Shown here one piece after another: positions 25,929-35,342 of a stretch of 64,000 nucleotides of DNA; position 1 is the first letter of the stretch; the number at the start of each line of letters is the position of its first letter. The notes beneath the pieces were generated by a model that was not told the DNA's origin, did no database searches, and saw only the letters and a program-made list of their open reading frames with translations. The stretch is taken from positions 186,001 to 250,000 of the forward strand of contig NZ_CP009517.1 of the NCBI RefSeq assembly GCF_000970305.1. The letters are read 5' to 3'. Origin of the DNA: Methanosarcina barkeri 3. GTDB lineage: Archaea > Halobacteriota > Methanosarcinia > Methanosarcinales > Methanosarcinaceae. Made by a program: the position numbers and the translations under genes.

Positions 25929-26675
25929 TTATTTCTTCTGACCTACATATGTATACAAGTTTATACTGTAGAAATAATGTCCTGTCTTTTCTATTTGAGT
26001 TATTTGATCCTTAAATAATTCAAACTCAGTATTTTCTATTATTCCTTTTTCAACAAGTGCTTTAAATTCTTCATTTATCAATGAATAACCCCTGAATCCT
26101 TCTTTATACTCGGATTCAGTCACTACATAAGTAAACATAGTTCCATTAAATAAGCCTGTCTCGTTAAATATACCTGAAATTTTTCGTCCCATCCAGGCAT
26201 CACAATCATTCATCCAGGGCTGTTGCCAATCATTATATGTAGTGATAAGCTTTCTATAAAGGTTTTTATCAAAAGCATTAAAAATTTGCGTATCCCAATC
26301 AAAATGCGCCATAATTATTTTTCCATCGGGCTTCAGCACTCTATGAATTTCGTGTAGTAATTTACTTTTATTTTTGATGCATTCTAATACATTACAACTG
26401 ACGATAACATCTATTGATTCATCTTCGAATTTGAGACCATCTTCTACATCGTAAACATCAAATGTAAACCGACAATCCCTTTCAGTCTGCATTTTCGCAA
26501 ATTCTATCAGGTTAGTCTTAACATCAACGCCATACAATTTAGCTTCTTTGTAGGCCCTATTACTAATTTCTATTAGATCATAACCTTTACCACAACCAAT
26601 ATCCAAAAATGTACTGGCTTTTGAAAAGTCTATAAAGGATAAAATATGACTTTGAATTCCTTTTCTATTATACAT
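25929..26675 (-). CDS. Class I SAM-dependent methyltransferase
   Basis: The product has 248 residues. Motif I is FLDIGCGKGYD (SAM binding), motif II is the acidic GVDVKT, motif III lies around IDVIVSCNVLECI, and HRVLKPDGKIIMAHFDWDT is the post-motif of the Methyltransf_11/UbiE-like group. The C-terminal 100 residues (WMNDCDAWMGRKISGIF) resemble small-molecule methyltransferases. The substrate cannot be told. Monocistronic; ATG preceded by AGGAGTAGTTT. Confidence 0.85.
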   Translation of the reverse strand: MYNRKGIQSHILSFIDFSKASTFLDIGCGKGYDLIEISNRAYKEAKLYGVDVKTNLIEFAKMQTERDCRFTFDVYDVEDGLKFEDESIDVIVSCNVLECIKNKSKLLHEIHRVLKPDGKIIMAHFDWDTQIFNAFDKNLYRKLITTYNDWQQPWMNDCDAWMGRKISGIFNETGLFNGTMFTYVVTESEYKEGFRGYSLINEEFKALVEKGIIENTEFELFKDQITQIEKTGHYFYSINLYTYVGQKK

Positions 26676-27571
26676 AATAAACTACTCCTCTTTCTCAACT
26701 ACTCCTCTTTCAAAATTCGTGACACAATATCATGGTTCTTTGCCTCCGATGTAAGATAATGTTTTCTCGCTTCCACGCTCCTGAGTTTATAGGTAAGTCC
26801 AGAAGCTTACATTTTGCTTGCAAACTTTAGCCTTCAGACGAACCGCCTCGACCCGCGAAGATGTAATTTCTCTATCCCTTTTCATAATACTGTTTCGCAT
26901 ATCCTTATCCATGTTTGTAAATTTGGTATGTAAGTTCAATTTTTTTCGTGAGTAGGGTATAGCACTATAATATTAAATGTCTTTAGTATTAATGTCTTTA
27001 TCCAGTTTTTTGGGAGATTCAGAGCTCTTCATTCTTGTTTTCAGTTATTCATTGGTCATCGGTTAAGGACTTTTCTTGCCTGAAAGCTATCGATTTTGTG
27101 TTAGAAGTAGATCTATAAATTTTGTCCTATTTACATGAAATCTATACTCTGTTCCGGCTCGTAATTTATTAAACTATTTGACAAATATTGTGGAAATTGA
27201 CATAGTTTGTCACGATTCCTCACTTAACCGAAAACGAATGCAGCTTTATTAAGTGTTCAATAGCTTTTTTAAACTCTTTATTTTTGATATCCACTATTAT
27301 TTTGGAAAATAATCTGGATATCAAATCTTGCAGCTGTTTGGGCATAAAATGGGATACAAATTCGAATTTAATGATACTAACCAACACTGTTGGTTTTTTC
27401 TCTCGTTAAGCTTCACAACAGATCGGGGGTTATTAACCACAAGGGTTAGTACGAAATACTTTAAGAGGATAAAACAATATTTATATATTTAGTGTAATCT
27501 TTAAACATCTAGCGGCTGACAACAGACTTCTGCGCAATCTATATCAGCTTTCAGTGCAGGGAAGGTAAGCA
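26676..27571. other. Gene-poor region with IS remnant and a small ORF
   Basis: A 41-codon minus-strand ORF (26912-26787, starting MDKDMRNSIMKRD) may be a fragment; I do not recognise it. An insertion-sequence-like remnant lies at 27050-27236. A hairpin CCAAC-ACT-GTTGG followed by six T (27381-27398) looks like a terminator but has no plus-strand gene before it. The last 70 bases hold the upstream region of rlmE, with a GGAAGG site. Confidence 0.4.
27050..27236 (+). mobile_element. Insertion-sequence end remnant, copy 1
   Basis: About 185 bp are similar to the reverse complement of 51967-52152. Translated, the start reads HWSSVKDFSCLKAIDFVLE before a stop; the other copy continues further in the same frame. 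Both end with a shared terminus reading TTGTCACGATTCCTCACTTA. This looks like the C-terminal tail of a transposase plus its inverted-repeat end, too short to move on its own. The IS family is not identified. Confidence 0.5.
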
Positions 27572-28363
27572 ATGGCAAGAGACAGAAGAGACTATTATTA
27601 TCATCAGGCAAAAGAAGAAGGGTACCGGTCCAGGGCTTCCTTCAAGCTTAAGCAGATCAATGAAAGACATCATATTATCAATAGGGGAGATTCGGTTGTT
27701 GATCTGGGTGCAGCCCCAGGTGGGTGGCTCCAGGTTGCAAAGGAACTGTCCGGAGGTAAGGTACTTGGTGTGGATCTTCAGAGAATTGTTCCTATTGAGG
27801 GTGTCGAGACCATTCAGGGTGATATAAACGCAGAATCGACAATAAAGAAGATTACTAAGATCGTAGGGGTAAAAGGAGCTGATGTGGTGCTCTGTGACGC
27901 GGCCCCTAACCTTTCAGGAAACTGGTCTTATGACCATGCACGGTCAATCGAGCTTGCAACTTCAGCTCTTGAATGTGCAAAAAAAATTCTCAAACCTAAA
28001 GGGAATTTCGTTGTAAAAGTCTTCCAGGGAGACATGTTTAACGACTACCTACAACAGGTCAGGGAAAACTTTGTCAAAACAGCCGCATATTCTCCGAAAG
28101 CGTCACGGTCCCAGAGTGCTGAAATCTACGTTATAGGAAAGAAATTCCTTACAGCTCCTCTCCGCAAAGGAGATAAATTCGTAGTGGACATCGAGGAGCT
28201 GGGTTCGAGCGGGGACGGAGCTGTACTCATTGAAGGGTTTGTCGTTTTCGTAAAGGAAGTCGAGATCGGAGAAAAAGTCAGGATTAAAATAACGGATGTC
28301 AAACCCAACTTCGCTTTTGCAGATGTCGCAGAAAGGCTTGGAAAAACCGAAAAATCTGAATGA
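27572..28363 (+). CDS. rlmE: 23S rRNA 2'-O-ribose methyltransferase RlmE with TRAM domain
   Basis: The product has 263 residues. Residues 1-195 are the FtsJ/RrmJ methyltransferase: SRASFKLKQI carries the first catalytic Lys, VDLGAAPGGWLQVA binds SAM, LCDAAPN holds the Asp, VVKVFQG the second Lys and SAEIYVIG the Glu, completing the K-D-K-E tetrad. Residues 200-258 form an RNA-binding TRAM domain, an archaeal addition that the bacterial enzyme lacks. The target in bacteria is U2552 of 23S rRNA; an equivalent role is expected here. A GGAAGG site precedes the ATG by 8 nt. Confidence 0.93.
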   Translation: MARDRRDYYYHQAKEEGYRSRASFKLKQINERHHIINRGDSVVDLGAAPGGWLQVAKELSGGKVLGVDLQRIVPIEGVETIQGDINAESTIKKITKIVGVKGADVVLCDAAPNLSGNWSYDHARSIELATSALECAKKILKPKGNFVVKVFQGDMFNDYLQQVRENFVKTAAYSPKASRSQSAEIYVIGKKFLTAPLRKGDKFVVDIEELGSSGDGAVLIEGFVVFVKEVEIGEKVRIKITDVKPNFAFADVAERLGKTEKSE

Positions 28364-28525
28364 TTTATTATAAACACTGTATAACATAAACTATAGCATT
28401 TCGTAAAAACATATATGTTCAAGCTGTTATATATACAGCTTAAACATTAAATATAGTTATTAAACAAAAAATGTTAGTAAAATTATTAAGAGTTTATCCC
28501 GATTTTAAAAACACCTTCAAACACG

Positions 28526-29182
28526 GTGATCCGGTTGATTGATCTTCACACTCACACGATTTTCAGTGATGGGGAACTTATACCCAGCGAACTTGTCAGA
28601 CGGGCGGTTATTCACGGCTATAAAGCCATTGCGCTTACCGACCACGCCGACTATACCAATCTCGAACAGCTTATCGAAGCTGGACAGAAAGCAAAATACC
28701 TTGAAAATGAATGGGATATCCGCGTTCTGGCCGGGGTTGAACTGACACATGTGCCGCCACGGAAAATAGCTCCTCTTGCAAAGAAAGCAAAAGAGCTGGG
28801 TGCGGATATTGTGGTTGTGCATGGAGAGACCATCTCCGAGCCAGTTGCCCCCGGAACAAATTCAGAGTCCGTTGCCTGTGAATATGTGGATATTCTGGCT
28901 CACCCGGGTCTGATCTCTGAGGAAGATGTCGAAAAGGCTAAAGATAACAATGTCTGTCTTGAGATTACAGCAAGGAACGGACACAATCGGACCAATGGCC
29001 ACGTTGCACGGCTTGCACTTGAAATCGGAGCAACGATTCTTGTAAATACCGATACACATGCCCCTGAAGACCTTATCACAGATGAAACTGCCATGAAAAT
29101 TGCAATGGGAGCCGGACTTACCGAAGTAAGGGCAAGAGAAGCATTAAAAGCTTCAGCAAAAAAAATAGCGGAAATTGTTTAA
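28526..29182 (+). CDS. PHP-domain phosphoesterase (histidinol-phosphatase-like)
   Basis: The product has 218 residues. The PHP metal motifs are intact: DLHTHTIFSDGE, ALTDHAD, AGVELTHVPP, VHGET and ILAHPGLI, ending with VNTDTHAPED. This is the histidinol-phosphate-phosphatase-type PHP fold that hydrolyses phosphate esters with two or three metals; the precise substrate is unknown. The start is a GTG (a TTG four codons later is possible). It lies 160 bp downstream of rlmE on the same strand, with AT-rich DNA between them, so probably has its own promoter. Confidence 0.88.
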   Translation: MIRLIDLHTHTIFSDGELIPSELVRRAVIHGYKAIALTDHADYTNLEQLIEAGQKAKYLENEWDIRVLAGVELTHVPPRKIAPLAKKAKELGADIVVVHGETISEPVAPGTNSESVACEYVDILAHPGLISEEDVEKAKDNNVCLEITARNGHNRTNGHVARLALEIGATILVNTDTHAPEDLITDETAMKIAMGAGLTEVRAREALKASAKKIAEIV

Positions 29183-29727
29183 ACTGTATATATTCTTTTC
29201 TATTTTTTCCAAGTTTTTTCTTAATCTTTTCTTTTTCAATTTATTTCTAATTAGTTTTTGTTTTCCTTTCAAATTATCCCTTATTTTTACTACCTTCTTA
29301 TTTCCTCAGATTATTCAGCTTTTATTATATTAAAAGAGAAAATGGCTCTTAGATCTACGTCGATATCTCAAACAAAAAATAAACTGAACAGAAAAGTATT
29401 CAAGAAATATATGGATATTGGCAAATACAAAAAGGTTTTTTAGTGTTTGTGGTATTTTCTTTTCGAAAGTAAATGCTATCTTAAATGTTTAGCGTACTTT
29501 ATAGTTGTTAAACTCTCGATCTTCTATCTAACTGAATTTTCAATATTCTCGATAGGATGTTTCGCCTCAAAAGATCTAACTATTTATATTATATAAAAAG
29601 TTAGACATGGATTTGCAGTGACCTCCAAACCTCCCCAAATCGGATTACGGATATTGAGAATTAAGGACTTATAGATACAATTCCTTGAGATCGAGAGTTA
29701 AAGTTCCATAATATCTGAGGTACTAGA
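29183..29727. other. Intergenic, upstream of the lipoprotein gene
   Basis: No convincing gene; a 61-codon plus frame at 29258-29443 lacks a ribosome site and known motifs. A strong TATA-like stretch (ATTTATATTATATAAAAAG) lies at 29580-29600. Confidence 0.4.
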
Positions 29728-30081
29728 ATGAAAAAGATGAGCTTTTTAGTAATTGGCTTGCTACTTATGTCAATAGTAGCAATGTCAGGATGTGCTGATG
29801 ATAAGTCATCCAACACTACCGCCCCTGCAGAAGAAGAGAATGCAGGCAATATGTCAGCTAATAATACTATGCCTCCAGGAGGAGAAAACCCAGGTCAGAT
29901 GCCTCCTGGAAATGATTCCATGCCTCCTGAAGGAGCTCCTGGTAATATGTCAGCTAACGGTTCCATGCCTCCAGCAGGAGCTCCAGGTAACATGTCCATG
30001 CCTCCAGCAGGAGCTCCAGGTAACATGTCCATGCCTCCTGAGGAAGCTCCTCAGGCAGAAAACTCAAGCAATATGTCATAA
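29728..30081 (+). CDS. Secreted lipoprotein with Met-Pro-Pro repeats
   Basis: The product has 117 residues. Signal peptide MKKMSFLVIGLLLMSIVA is followed by a lipobox-like MSGC, so the Cys at about 22 is the likely lipid anchor. The mature part is low-complexity, built from repeats of the type APGNMSMPP and NGSMPP with many Asn-x-Ser/Thr sequons, suggesting a glycosylated, unstructured cell-surface protein. The DNA repeats make copy number likely to vary between strains. Function is unknown. Confidence 0.75.
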   Translation: MKKMSFLVIGLLLMSIVAMSGCADDKSSNTTAPAEEENAGNMSANNTMPPGGENPGQMPPGNDSMPPEGAPGNMSANGSMPPAGAPGNMSMPPAGAPGNMSMPPEEAPQAENSSNMS

Positions 30082-30739
30082 TTTGATTAGTTTGAATACG
30101 GCTTTCAAACTGTTTAGACAAGGATGAAGGTAATTAGTCAGATAACAACTTTTACCTTCACCTTGACTTTTTATTATTTTTAAAATCGGTATCATCAATT
30201 TATTCTTGTCAGCTGCAACTCCACAAGGATATTTTCCTACAATTATATCGATGTAATCTGTTTCTTGGAATATGTTGATTTGATATATTTGTTGTGCAGT
30301 TTGTTGATTTGAATATTTATTGCAGTATATAGGTTTAATATATTTATCGTAGTATATAGGTTTAATATATTTATCGTAGTATATAGGTTTAATATATTTA
30401 TCGTAGTATATTGATTTGATCTTTTTGTTGCGATATACTGGTGTAATCTATTTTCTGTAGTGTCAATGTTACATCTTTTGAATCAAAACTGAGCATCGGG
30501 GATTATGTGCTCATTTTACAGAATTAATCAATAACTCAAGGACTGCAAGGACAAAACCCATATAGTCCTATACTAATAAGAACGTATTTATAAAAATCAA
30601 ATTATACAAAGACCACAATTACATAAAACTCAAAACTATGAAAATTAAATTATATAAAAAATCAAAATTACACACATTCAAAGTTATAAAATCAAAATTA
30701 TATAAAAATTAAAATTTCATTTTTGAGGTGTGTTATAAT
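30082..30739. other. Repeat-rich intergenic DNA
   Basis: It holds the 27-bp tandem repeat at 30324-30420 and a second AT-rich stretch (30590-30720) with several near-repeats of AAAATTATATAAAAA, which includes likely TATA boxes for the downstream PEP-utilising enzyme. Confidence 0.5.
30324..30420. repeat. 27-bp tandem repeat, about 3.5 copies
   Basis: The unit starts AGTATATAGGTTTAATATAT and ends TTATCGT; copies at 30324, 30351, 30378 and a partial copy at 30405. Confidence 0.85.
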
Positions 30740-33412
30740 ATGAGTATTTATGTAATGCACTTTAATGAAATCGACAGGACAAACTTGTCTGAGGTAGGGG
30801 GAAAAGGTGCTAATCTGGGAGAAATGGCTAAAGCAGGATTTCCTGTCCCTCCTGGATTTTGCATTACAACGTCGGCTTATCGTGATTTTATTGCAGCAAG
30901 TAGTGAGATGGACAGATTTTTTAATTTGCTTGATCAGTTAAAACCGGATCAACCGGAAGAAATCATTAAACTGGGAAAGCTGATCAGAGACCACTTACTA
31001 ACCGTCCCGATATCTCAAACGATTAAACTCTCTATTCTTGATGCATGGAAAGTACTGGGAGAAGAAAAGGCTTATGCCGTTCGGTCAAGTGCTACAGCTG
31101 AAGATTTACCGACTGCTTCTTTTGCCGGCCAGCAGGAAACCTATTTGAACGTAAAGGGAATAGACCAACTCCTTCAGGCTGTACGGAAATGTTGGAGTTC
31201 TCTGTTTACCGACAGGGCAATAATCTACCGTATTAAAAACGGATTTGGTCACCGAACGGTTTATTTGTCCGTAGTGGTACAGCAAATGATATTTCCGGAG
31301 GTTTCCGGACTTATGTTTACTGTGGATCCTGTTACCGGGCACAGGAATATTATTTCCATTGATGCCAGCTTTGGATTGGGTGAGGCTCTGGTCTCAGGAA
31401 CCGTATCAGCCGACTCCTATCAGGTCCTCAAGGGTAAGATTATCAAAAAGCAAATTGCAGAAAAGAAGATAGCTATTTATCCGATCGCAGAAGGGGGAAC
31501 AATAACCAGAGAACTTGCTCCTGAACTCCAAAAAAAGCAGGCCCTCACTGATGATAAAATTCTGGAACTGGCCCAACTCGGCCAAGAGATAGAAAAGCAC
31601 TATTGCTCGGAACAGGATATTGAGTGGTGCCTGGCAGGGAATAGGTTCTATATCTTACAAAGTCGCCCTATAACCTCTCTTTATCCGATTCCTAAAGTAT
31701 ACGACAACAAACTTCACGTATTTTTGTCGATTGGTCACCTTCAAATGATGACGGATGCCATGAAACCTATGGGAATTTCTGTTTTTCGGGGAATATTTCC
31801 CATTGGAAAAGACTCTATATCCTTTCCCAATCCGGTAATAACGGAAGCGGGAAATAGGCTTTTTTTCGACGTCACCGCTCTTTTGTACAATAAAACCTTT
31901 CGACGATACTTTATCTGGAGAATTTCTATTGTGGACGAACTAATGAGGGATGCCCTGGTGAAAATAGTATCAAGCGGGATCTTTCGACAGGAAGCAAAAG
32001 CAAACAAAGACACAATGAAACAGGTTTTTAAGTTGTTCAAACCGCTGCTTCCGCTCTATCTAAAGGGTATTCCGGTCATTGTTGACAATTTATTCTTCCT
32101 CGAGCCTTCAGGTATCATTGAGCGAGCCACAGCTCCTCTGGAAGATATAATCGATAAGTATAGATATAGCCTCATGCAGGTGTCAGGGTTAGAGCGAATA
32201 AAAAAGGTTCAGGAAAGTACTGGAAAGTTGCTGCAGGAACTTAATGGCAGCATGATGTATGTACTTTTATCGTTCATTGTTCTGCCTATTGCGAATCGTC
32301 TTTCCAGGTTGTGGTTGGGTGAAGACCTTGATGTTGGCACGCTGAGTAAATCTTCTCCTGGAAACGTAACCGGTGAGATGGGGTTAATGATTGGGGATCT
32401 GGCCGATACTGCACGAAAATATCCTGAAGTGATAGATTATTTGAAAAGAGCTGAAGACCGTACTTTCTATCAGGGTCTCGGTAAAGTAAAGGGTGGAGAT
32501 ATATTCGGAGCCGAGCTGGATAGGTTCATGGAACTGTATGGCATGCGCTGCCCTGGGGAAATTGATATTTCAAACATTCGATGGTGGGAAGCTCCTACCC
32601 TGCTTGTTCCGTCTATTATAAACCACATAAAAAGTAATGCTCCCGGTGAACATAGGGACCGTTTCAGACAGGGCCGGAAAGAAGCTCAGGAAGCTATACA
32701 AAAACTTCTGGATGGTATTGGAAATACTCCTGCCGGAAACTTCAAAGCAAGACTAATGTCCAGGCTTCTTTTTATTTATCGAAATTCTACAGGCTTGCGT
32801 GAATTTCCCAAGTATGTCATTGTTCGGTTTTTTGATATCTACCGGAAGGCTATCCTTGCAGAGGCACGAGTTTTACATCAACGAGGGATTCTGGAAAGAG
32901 AAGAAGATGTGTTCTATTTATACCTTGATGAGCTTGTGGCATTATTAGAAAAACGTTTTAATAAAGACCTGAAGGAACTTATAGACTCCCGTAAAAGAGC
33001 CTATGAGCAGTACCAGAAGATGACGCCTCCCAGGGTTATGACCAGCGAAGGGGAAGTAATTACAGGTGTGAGAAGCGATGTAGAGGCTCCAAAAGGGGCT
33101 TTAATCGGGACTCCTGTTTCAGCAGGAGTTGCAGAAGGGTACGTAAAGGTTATCCTCAAACCTGAAGCCGCAAAGTTGAATAAAGGAGATATTTTAGTAG
33201 CTCCTTTTACTGATCCAGGCTGGACTCCCCTGTTTTATTCCGTTGAGGCTCTGGTAGTGGAGATTGGTGGTATGATGACACATGGTTCTGTAATTGCGCG
33301 GGAGTATGGTATTCCTGCAGTTGTAGGTATCGAAAATGCTACCAAAATCTTAAAGGACGGCCAGTATGTCCGTGTTGACGGTACAAGGGGTTTTGTACAG
33401 GTTCTGAAATGA
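30740..33412 (+). CDS. PEP-utilising enzyme, rifampicin-phosphotransferase-like
   Basis: The product is about 890 residues. The N-terminal third is the pyruvate-phosphate-dikinase ATP-grasp domain (GGKGANLGEM; YAVRSSATAEDLPTASFAGQ; QQMIFPEVSGLMFTVDP). The last 100 residues are the swivelling phospho-His domain, with the catalytic His in GGMMTHGSVIAREYGIPAVV at about residue 848. The TIM-barrel PEP/pyruvate domain of true PpsA or PPDK, normally C-terminal, is absent; the middle 400 residues are a different, largely helical domain. This order (ATP-grasp, variable middle, His domain) is that of rifampicin phosphotransferase. It probably phosphorylates an unknown acceptor with release of AMP and Pi. 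The ATG at 30740 has GAGGTG upstream. Confidence 0.8.
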   Translation: MSIYVMHFNEIDRTNLSEVGGKGANLGEMAKAGFPVPPGFCITTSAYRDFIAASSEMDRFFNLLDQLKPDQPEEIIKLGKLIRDHLLTVPISQTIKLSILDAWKVLGEEKAYAVRSSATAEDLPTASFAGQQETYLNVKGIDQLLQAVRKCWSSLFTDRAIIYRIKNGFGHRTVYLSVVVQQMIFPEVSGLMFTVDPVTGHRNIISIDASFGLGEALVSGTVSADSYQVLKGKIIKKQIAEKKIAIYPIAEGGTITRELAPELQKKQALTDDKILELAQLGQEIEKHYCSEQDIEWCLAGNRFYILQSRPITSLYPIPKVYDNKLHVFLSIGHLQMMTDAMKPMGISVFRGIFPIGKDSISFPNPVITEAGNRLFFDVTALLYNKTFRRYFIWRISIVDELMRDALVKIVSSGIFRQEAKANKDTMKQVFKLFKPLLPLYLKGIPVIVDNLFFLEPSGIIERATAPLEDIIDKYRYSLMQVSGLERIKKVQESTGKLLQELNGSMMYVLLSFIVLPIANRLSRLWLGEDLDVGTLSKSSPGNVTGEMGLMIGDLADTARKYPEVIDYLKRAEDRTFYQGLGKVKGGDIFGAELDRFMELYGMRCPGEIDISNIRWWEAPTLLVPSIINHIKSNAPGEHRDRFRQGRKEAQEAIQKLLDGIGNTPAGNFKARLMSRLLFIYRNSTGLREFPKYVIVRFFDIYRKAILAEARVLHQRGILEREEDVFYLYLDELVALLEKRFNKDLKELIDSRKRAYEQYQKMTPPRVMTSEGEVITGVRSDVEAPKGALIGTPVSAGVAEGYVKVILKPEAAKLNKGDILVAPFTDPGWTPLFYSVEALVVEIGGMMTHGSVIAREYGIPAVVGIENATKILKDGQYVRVDGTRGFVQVLK

Positions 33413-33453
33413 AAAAATAAAGAGTCTTAATCAGGCACGTTATTAAAAAAGGA

Positions 33454-33500
33454 GGGAATAGGAGAATGTACTGCAAACAACTTTACATTCTCTTTTTCCC
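33454..33500. terminator. Bidirectional hairpin between convergent genes
   Basis: GAGAATGTA (33462-33470) pairs with TACATTCTC (33484-33492), extended by GGGAA with TTCCC, and followed by a T tract. It lies between the PEP-utilising gene and the 3' end of the fmd operon. Confidence 0.6.
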
Positions 33501-33590
33501 TTAAATCACATCCTTAACAGTACCTCTTGAAACTAAATCAAGGAAGGTTTTCAGGTGGAATATTACTTTAAGAGAATGTAATTATGTGGT

Positions 33591-34940
33591 TTATATCAGT
33601 TTTTCTTCCTTATTTATGGAAGGAAGAGAAGTAGCCTGATCTCTTTTTTTTCTAATTTTCTCAAAGAGTTGTTTTAAAGTGTCTTCGTTACTCTTCGTGA
33701 ACTCGAAAGGTGAACTTGTGAAAGGTTCGAAATGCACCGGCAGATCGTCGAGCCTGTAGAAGGTTCCGTCACACTCCATAGCATCAATGACTCCAGGAAG
33801 TACGACATCCGAAGCAGACACTGTCGGACAGGGAGCAATGTCCATGCAGACCATTGGAATTTTGGCAAGGTAAGCCGCACAATCTGCAGGGATATGGGAT
33901 ACAAGATCAGCACACATAACAAAGGCTACATCTACGTCCTTTTCTCTAAGTACGTCCACGGTCGTGAATTCTCCTGGGTTATAACGTGGGTGTCCACGCA
34001 TAAAGTCAAGCCCGAAGGGGTAGCCGTACATGTAGGTAGCTACCTGGTTAAAGCCTGCAACGTTGCAGTGACCTCGAATAGCTCCAAGGGTGAACTTGGC
34101 GTAGTTATTCAGTTCCTTTACGAGATTCATGGCAATTTCGGAGTTCCTGTACTTCCCCATTGAAGAAGCGAGTCCGAGCCCCACTATAATAGCTCCGAAA
34201 TTGCAGCTCTTCATCATATCGAGCATCTCTTCCATAACAGGAATGGGAACTCCTGTAATCTCTTCTACTGAGTGATGTGGTGTTTTTCCATGAAGTAAGG
34301 TTAGAAGTGCACTTATCAGTTCAAAGTCCGAACCAGGTTTTAGTTGAACATGCAGGTCGGAAGCTTGAGTTGTAGGGGTTTTTCTAGGGTCTACAGTGAT
34401 AACTGTCCTGTCAAAACGTCCGCGTTTTGTCCAGTAACCTCTCGGGAAAACAGCATATCTTGACATCTGTCTTGGCATGGATTCAAGAGGGTTTGTTCCC
34501 CAGTAGATTATAAGGTCCCCCCTGTTCTTTTTCTGCCCTTCGGTTGCACCGACTTTCCCAGCTTCCTGGATTCCCATAGCTGTCGGCCCGTGACAGACAG
34601 TAGCATTGGAGTCAACAATTGCACCAAGGTATTCCCCTATCTTGAGCCCTATTTCATGCGCTTCGCAGGAAGTCTCACTGCCCATGAAAAGCAGGGGACG
34701 CTTTGCCGAAACAAGGATATCGGCAGCTTTCTCAAGAGCTTCATCCCAGGCAGTAGGGGTCAGTTTTCCCTCAACTTTTATAAGAGGCTGCCTGAGTCTG
34801 TGGGAACTTACAATTTCCTGGAATTTGGCATTTCCCATCTTACATGCATTCTTTGCTTCAATTTTTCCGTCTCCGAACTCAACCTGGATGTCATCACAGG
34901 CTGCCCCACAGACCGGACAGATTATGTTTTTGTGAATCAT
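33591..34940 (-). CDS. fmdB: Formylmethanofuran dehydrogenase subunit B (catalytic, Mo)
   Basis: The product has 450 residues. The N-terminal [4Fe-4S] site has Cys8, Cys11, Cys15 and Cys33 (CPVCGAAC and NACKMG). Cys116 in SNATVCHGP aligns with the Mo/W-ligating Cys (Sec in some methanogens), followed by the bis-pterin domain. It reduces CO2 to formate, which then travels to the FmdA site to formylate methanofuran. It is the last gene of fmdEFACDB. The ATG at 34940 overlaps the fmdD stop region and has a GGAGG site; a GTG two codons earlier is possible. The adjacent molybdate genes support the Mo rather than the W isoenzyme. Confidence 0.95.
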   Translation of the reverse strand: MIHKNIICPVCGAACDDIQVEFGDGKIEAKNACKMGNAKFQEIVSSHRLRQPLIKVEGKLTPTAWDEALEKAADILVSAKRPLLFMGSETSCEAHEIGLKIGEYLGAIVDSNATVCHGPTAMGIQEAGKVGATEGQKKNRGDLIIYWGTNPLESMPRQMSRYAVFPRGYWTKRGRFDRTVITVDPRKTPTTQASDLHVQLKPGSDFELISALLTLLHGKTPHHSVEEITGVPIPVMEEMLDMMKSCNFGAIIVGLGLASSMGKYRNSEIAMNLVKELNNYAKFTLGAIRGHCNVAGFNQVATYMYGYPFGLDFMRGHPRYNPGEFTTVDVLREKDVDVAFVMCADLVSHIPADCAAYLAKIPMVCMDIAPCPTVSASDVVLPGVIDAMECDGTFYRLDDLPVHFEPFTSSPFEFTKSNEDTLKQLFEKIRKKRDQATSLPSINKEEKLI

Positions 34941-34942
34941 AC

Positions 34943-35332
34943 TCACTCCCCTCCGATATAAACTTTCAATACTACATCTTCTGCACTAAGAACCTCTTCA
35001 TCAGTGGGCTCAATTGTTACTGGAGCACCCTTATAGAGAGGTGAACCCGTAGAATGGGTGTCGGGATCGATAATAACATTTGACCAGATGGCCCTTAGCA
35101 TAAACACCTGCCCTGGCTGGACTGCATCCGTACATTTCGTATAAACTACAATTGAATGCTTTCCATTCTCGCTTGTTACTTTTACTTTAGAAGGAGAGCA
35201 GAGCGACACAAAATCCAAAGGCGAAATCCAGCACGATGCACACTCCATGGTGTACTCATCCGTGAACTTGTTACCCCCTTTGGCAAGCTTGCCTTCATTA
35301 ATCGTACTTCCTGTAAGGAGTATTACTTCCAT
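34943..35332 (-). CDS. fmdD: Formylmethanofuran dehydrogenase subunit D
   Basis: The product has 129 residues and is the molybdopterin-dinucleotide-binding beta-barrel domain that in other enzymes of the family is fused to the catalytic chain. It begins MEVILLTGSTINEGKLAK and contains YTMECASCWISP and VRAIWSNV-like strands (MLRAIWSNVIIDPD). Together with FmdB it wraps the pterin cofactor. The ATG at 35332 has a GAGGTG site and lies directly after the fmdC stop; an ATG three codons upstream is the alternative. Confidence 0.93.
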   Translation of the reverse strand: MEVILLTGSTINEGKLAKGGNKFTDEYTMECASCWISPLDFVSLCSPSKVKVTSENGKHSIVVYTKCTDAVQPGQVFMLRAIWSNVIIDPDTHSTGSPLYKGAPVTIEPTDEEVLSAEDVVLKVYIGGE

Positions 35333-35342
35333 GCTTCTCACC

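Noticed and set aside
30740-33412. Phosphoenolpyruvate synthase (PpsA)
   Set aside because: The domain order ends with the phospho-His domain and the PEP-binding TIM barrel is missing.
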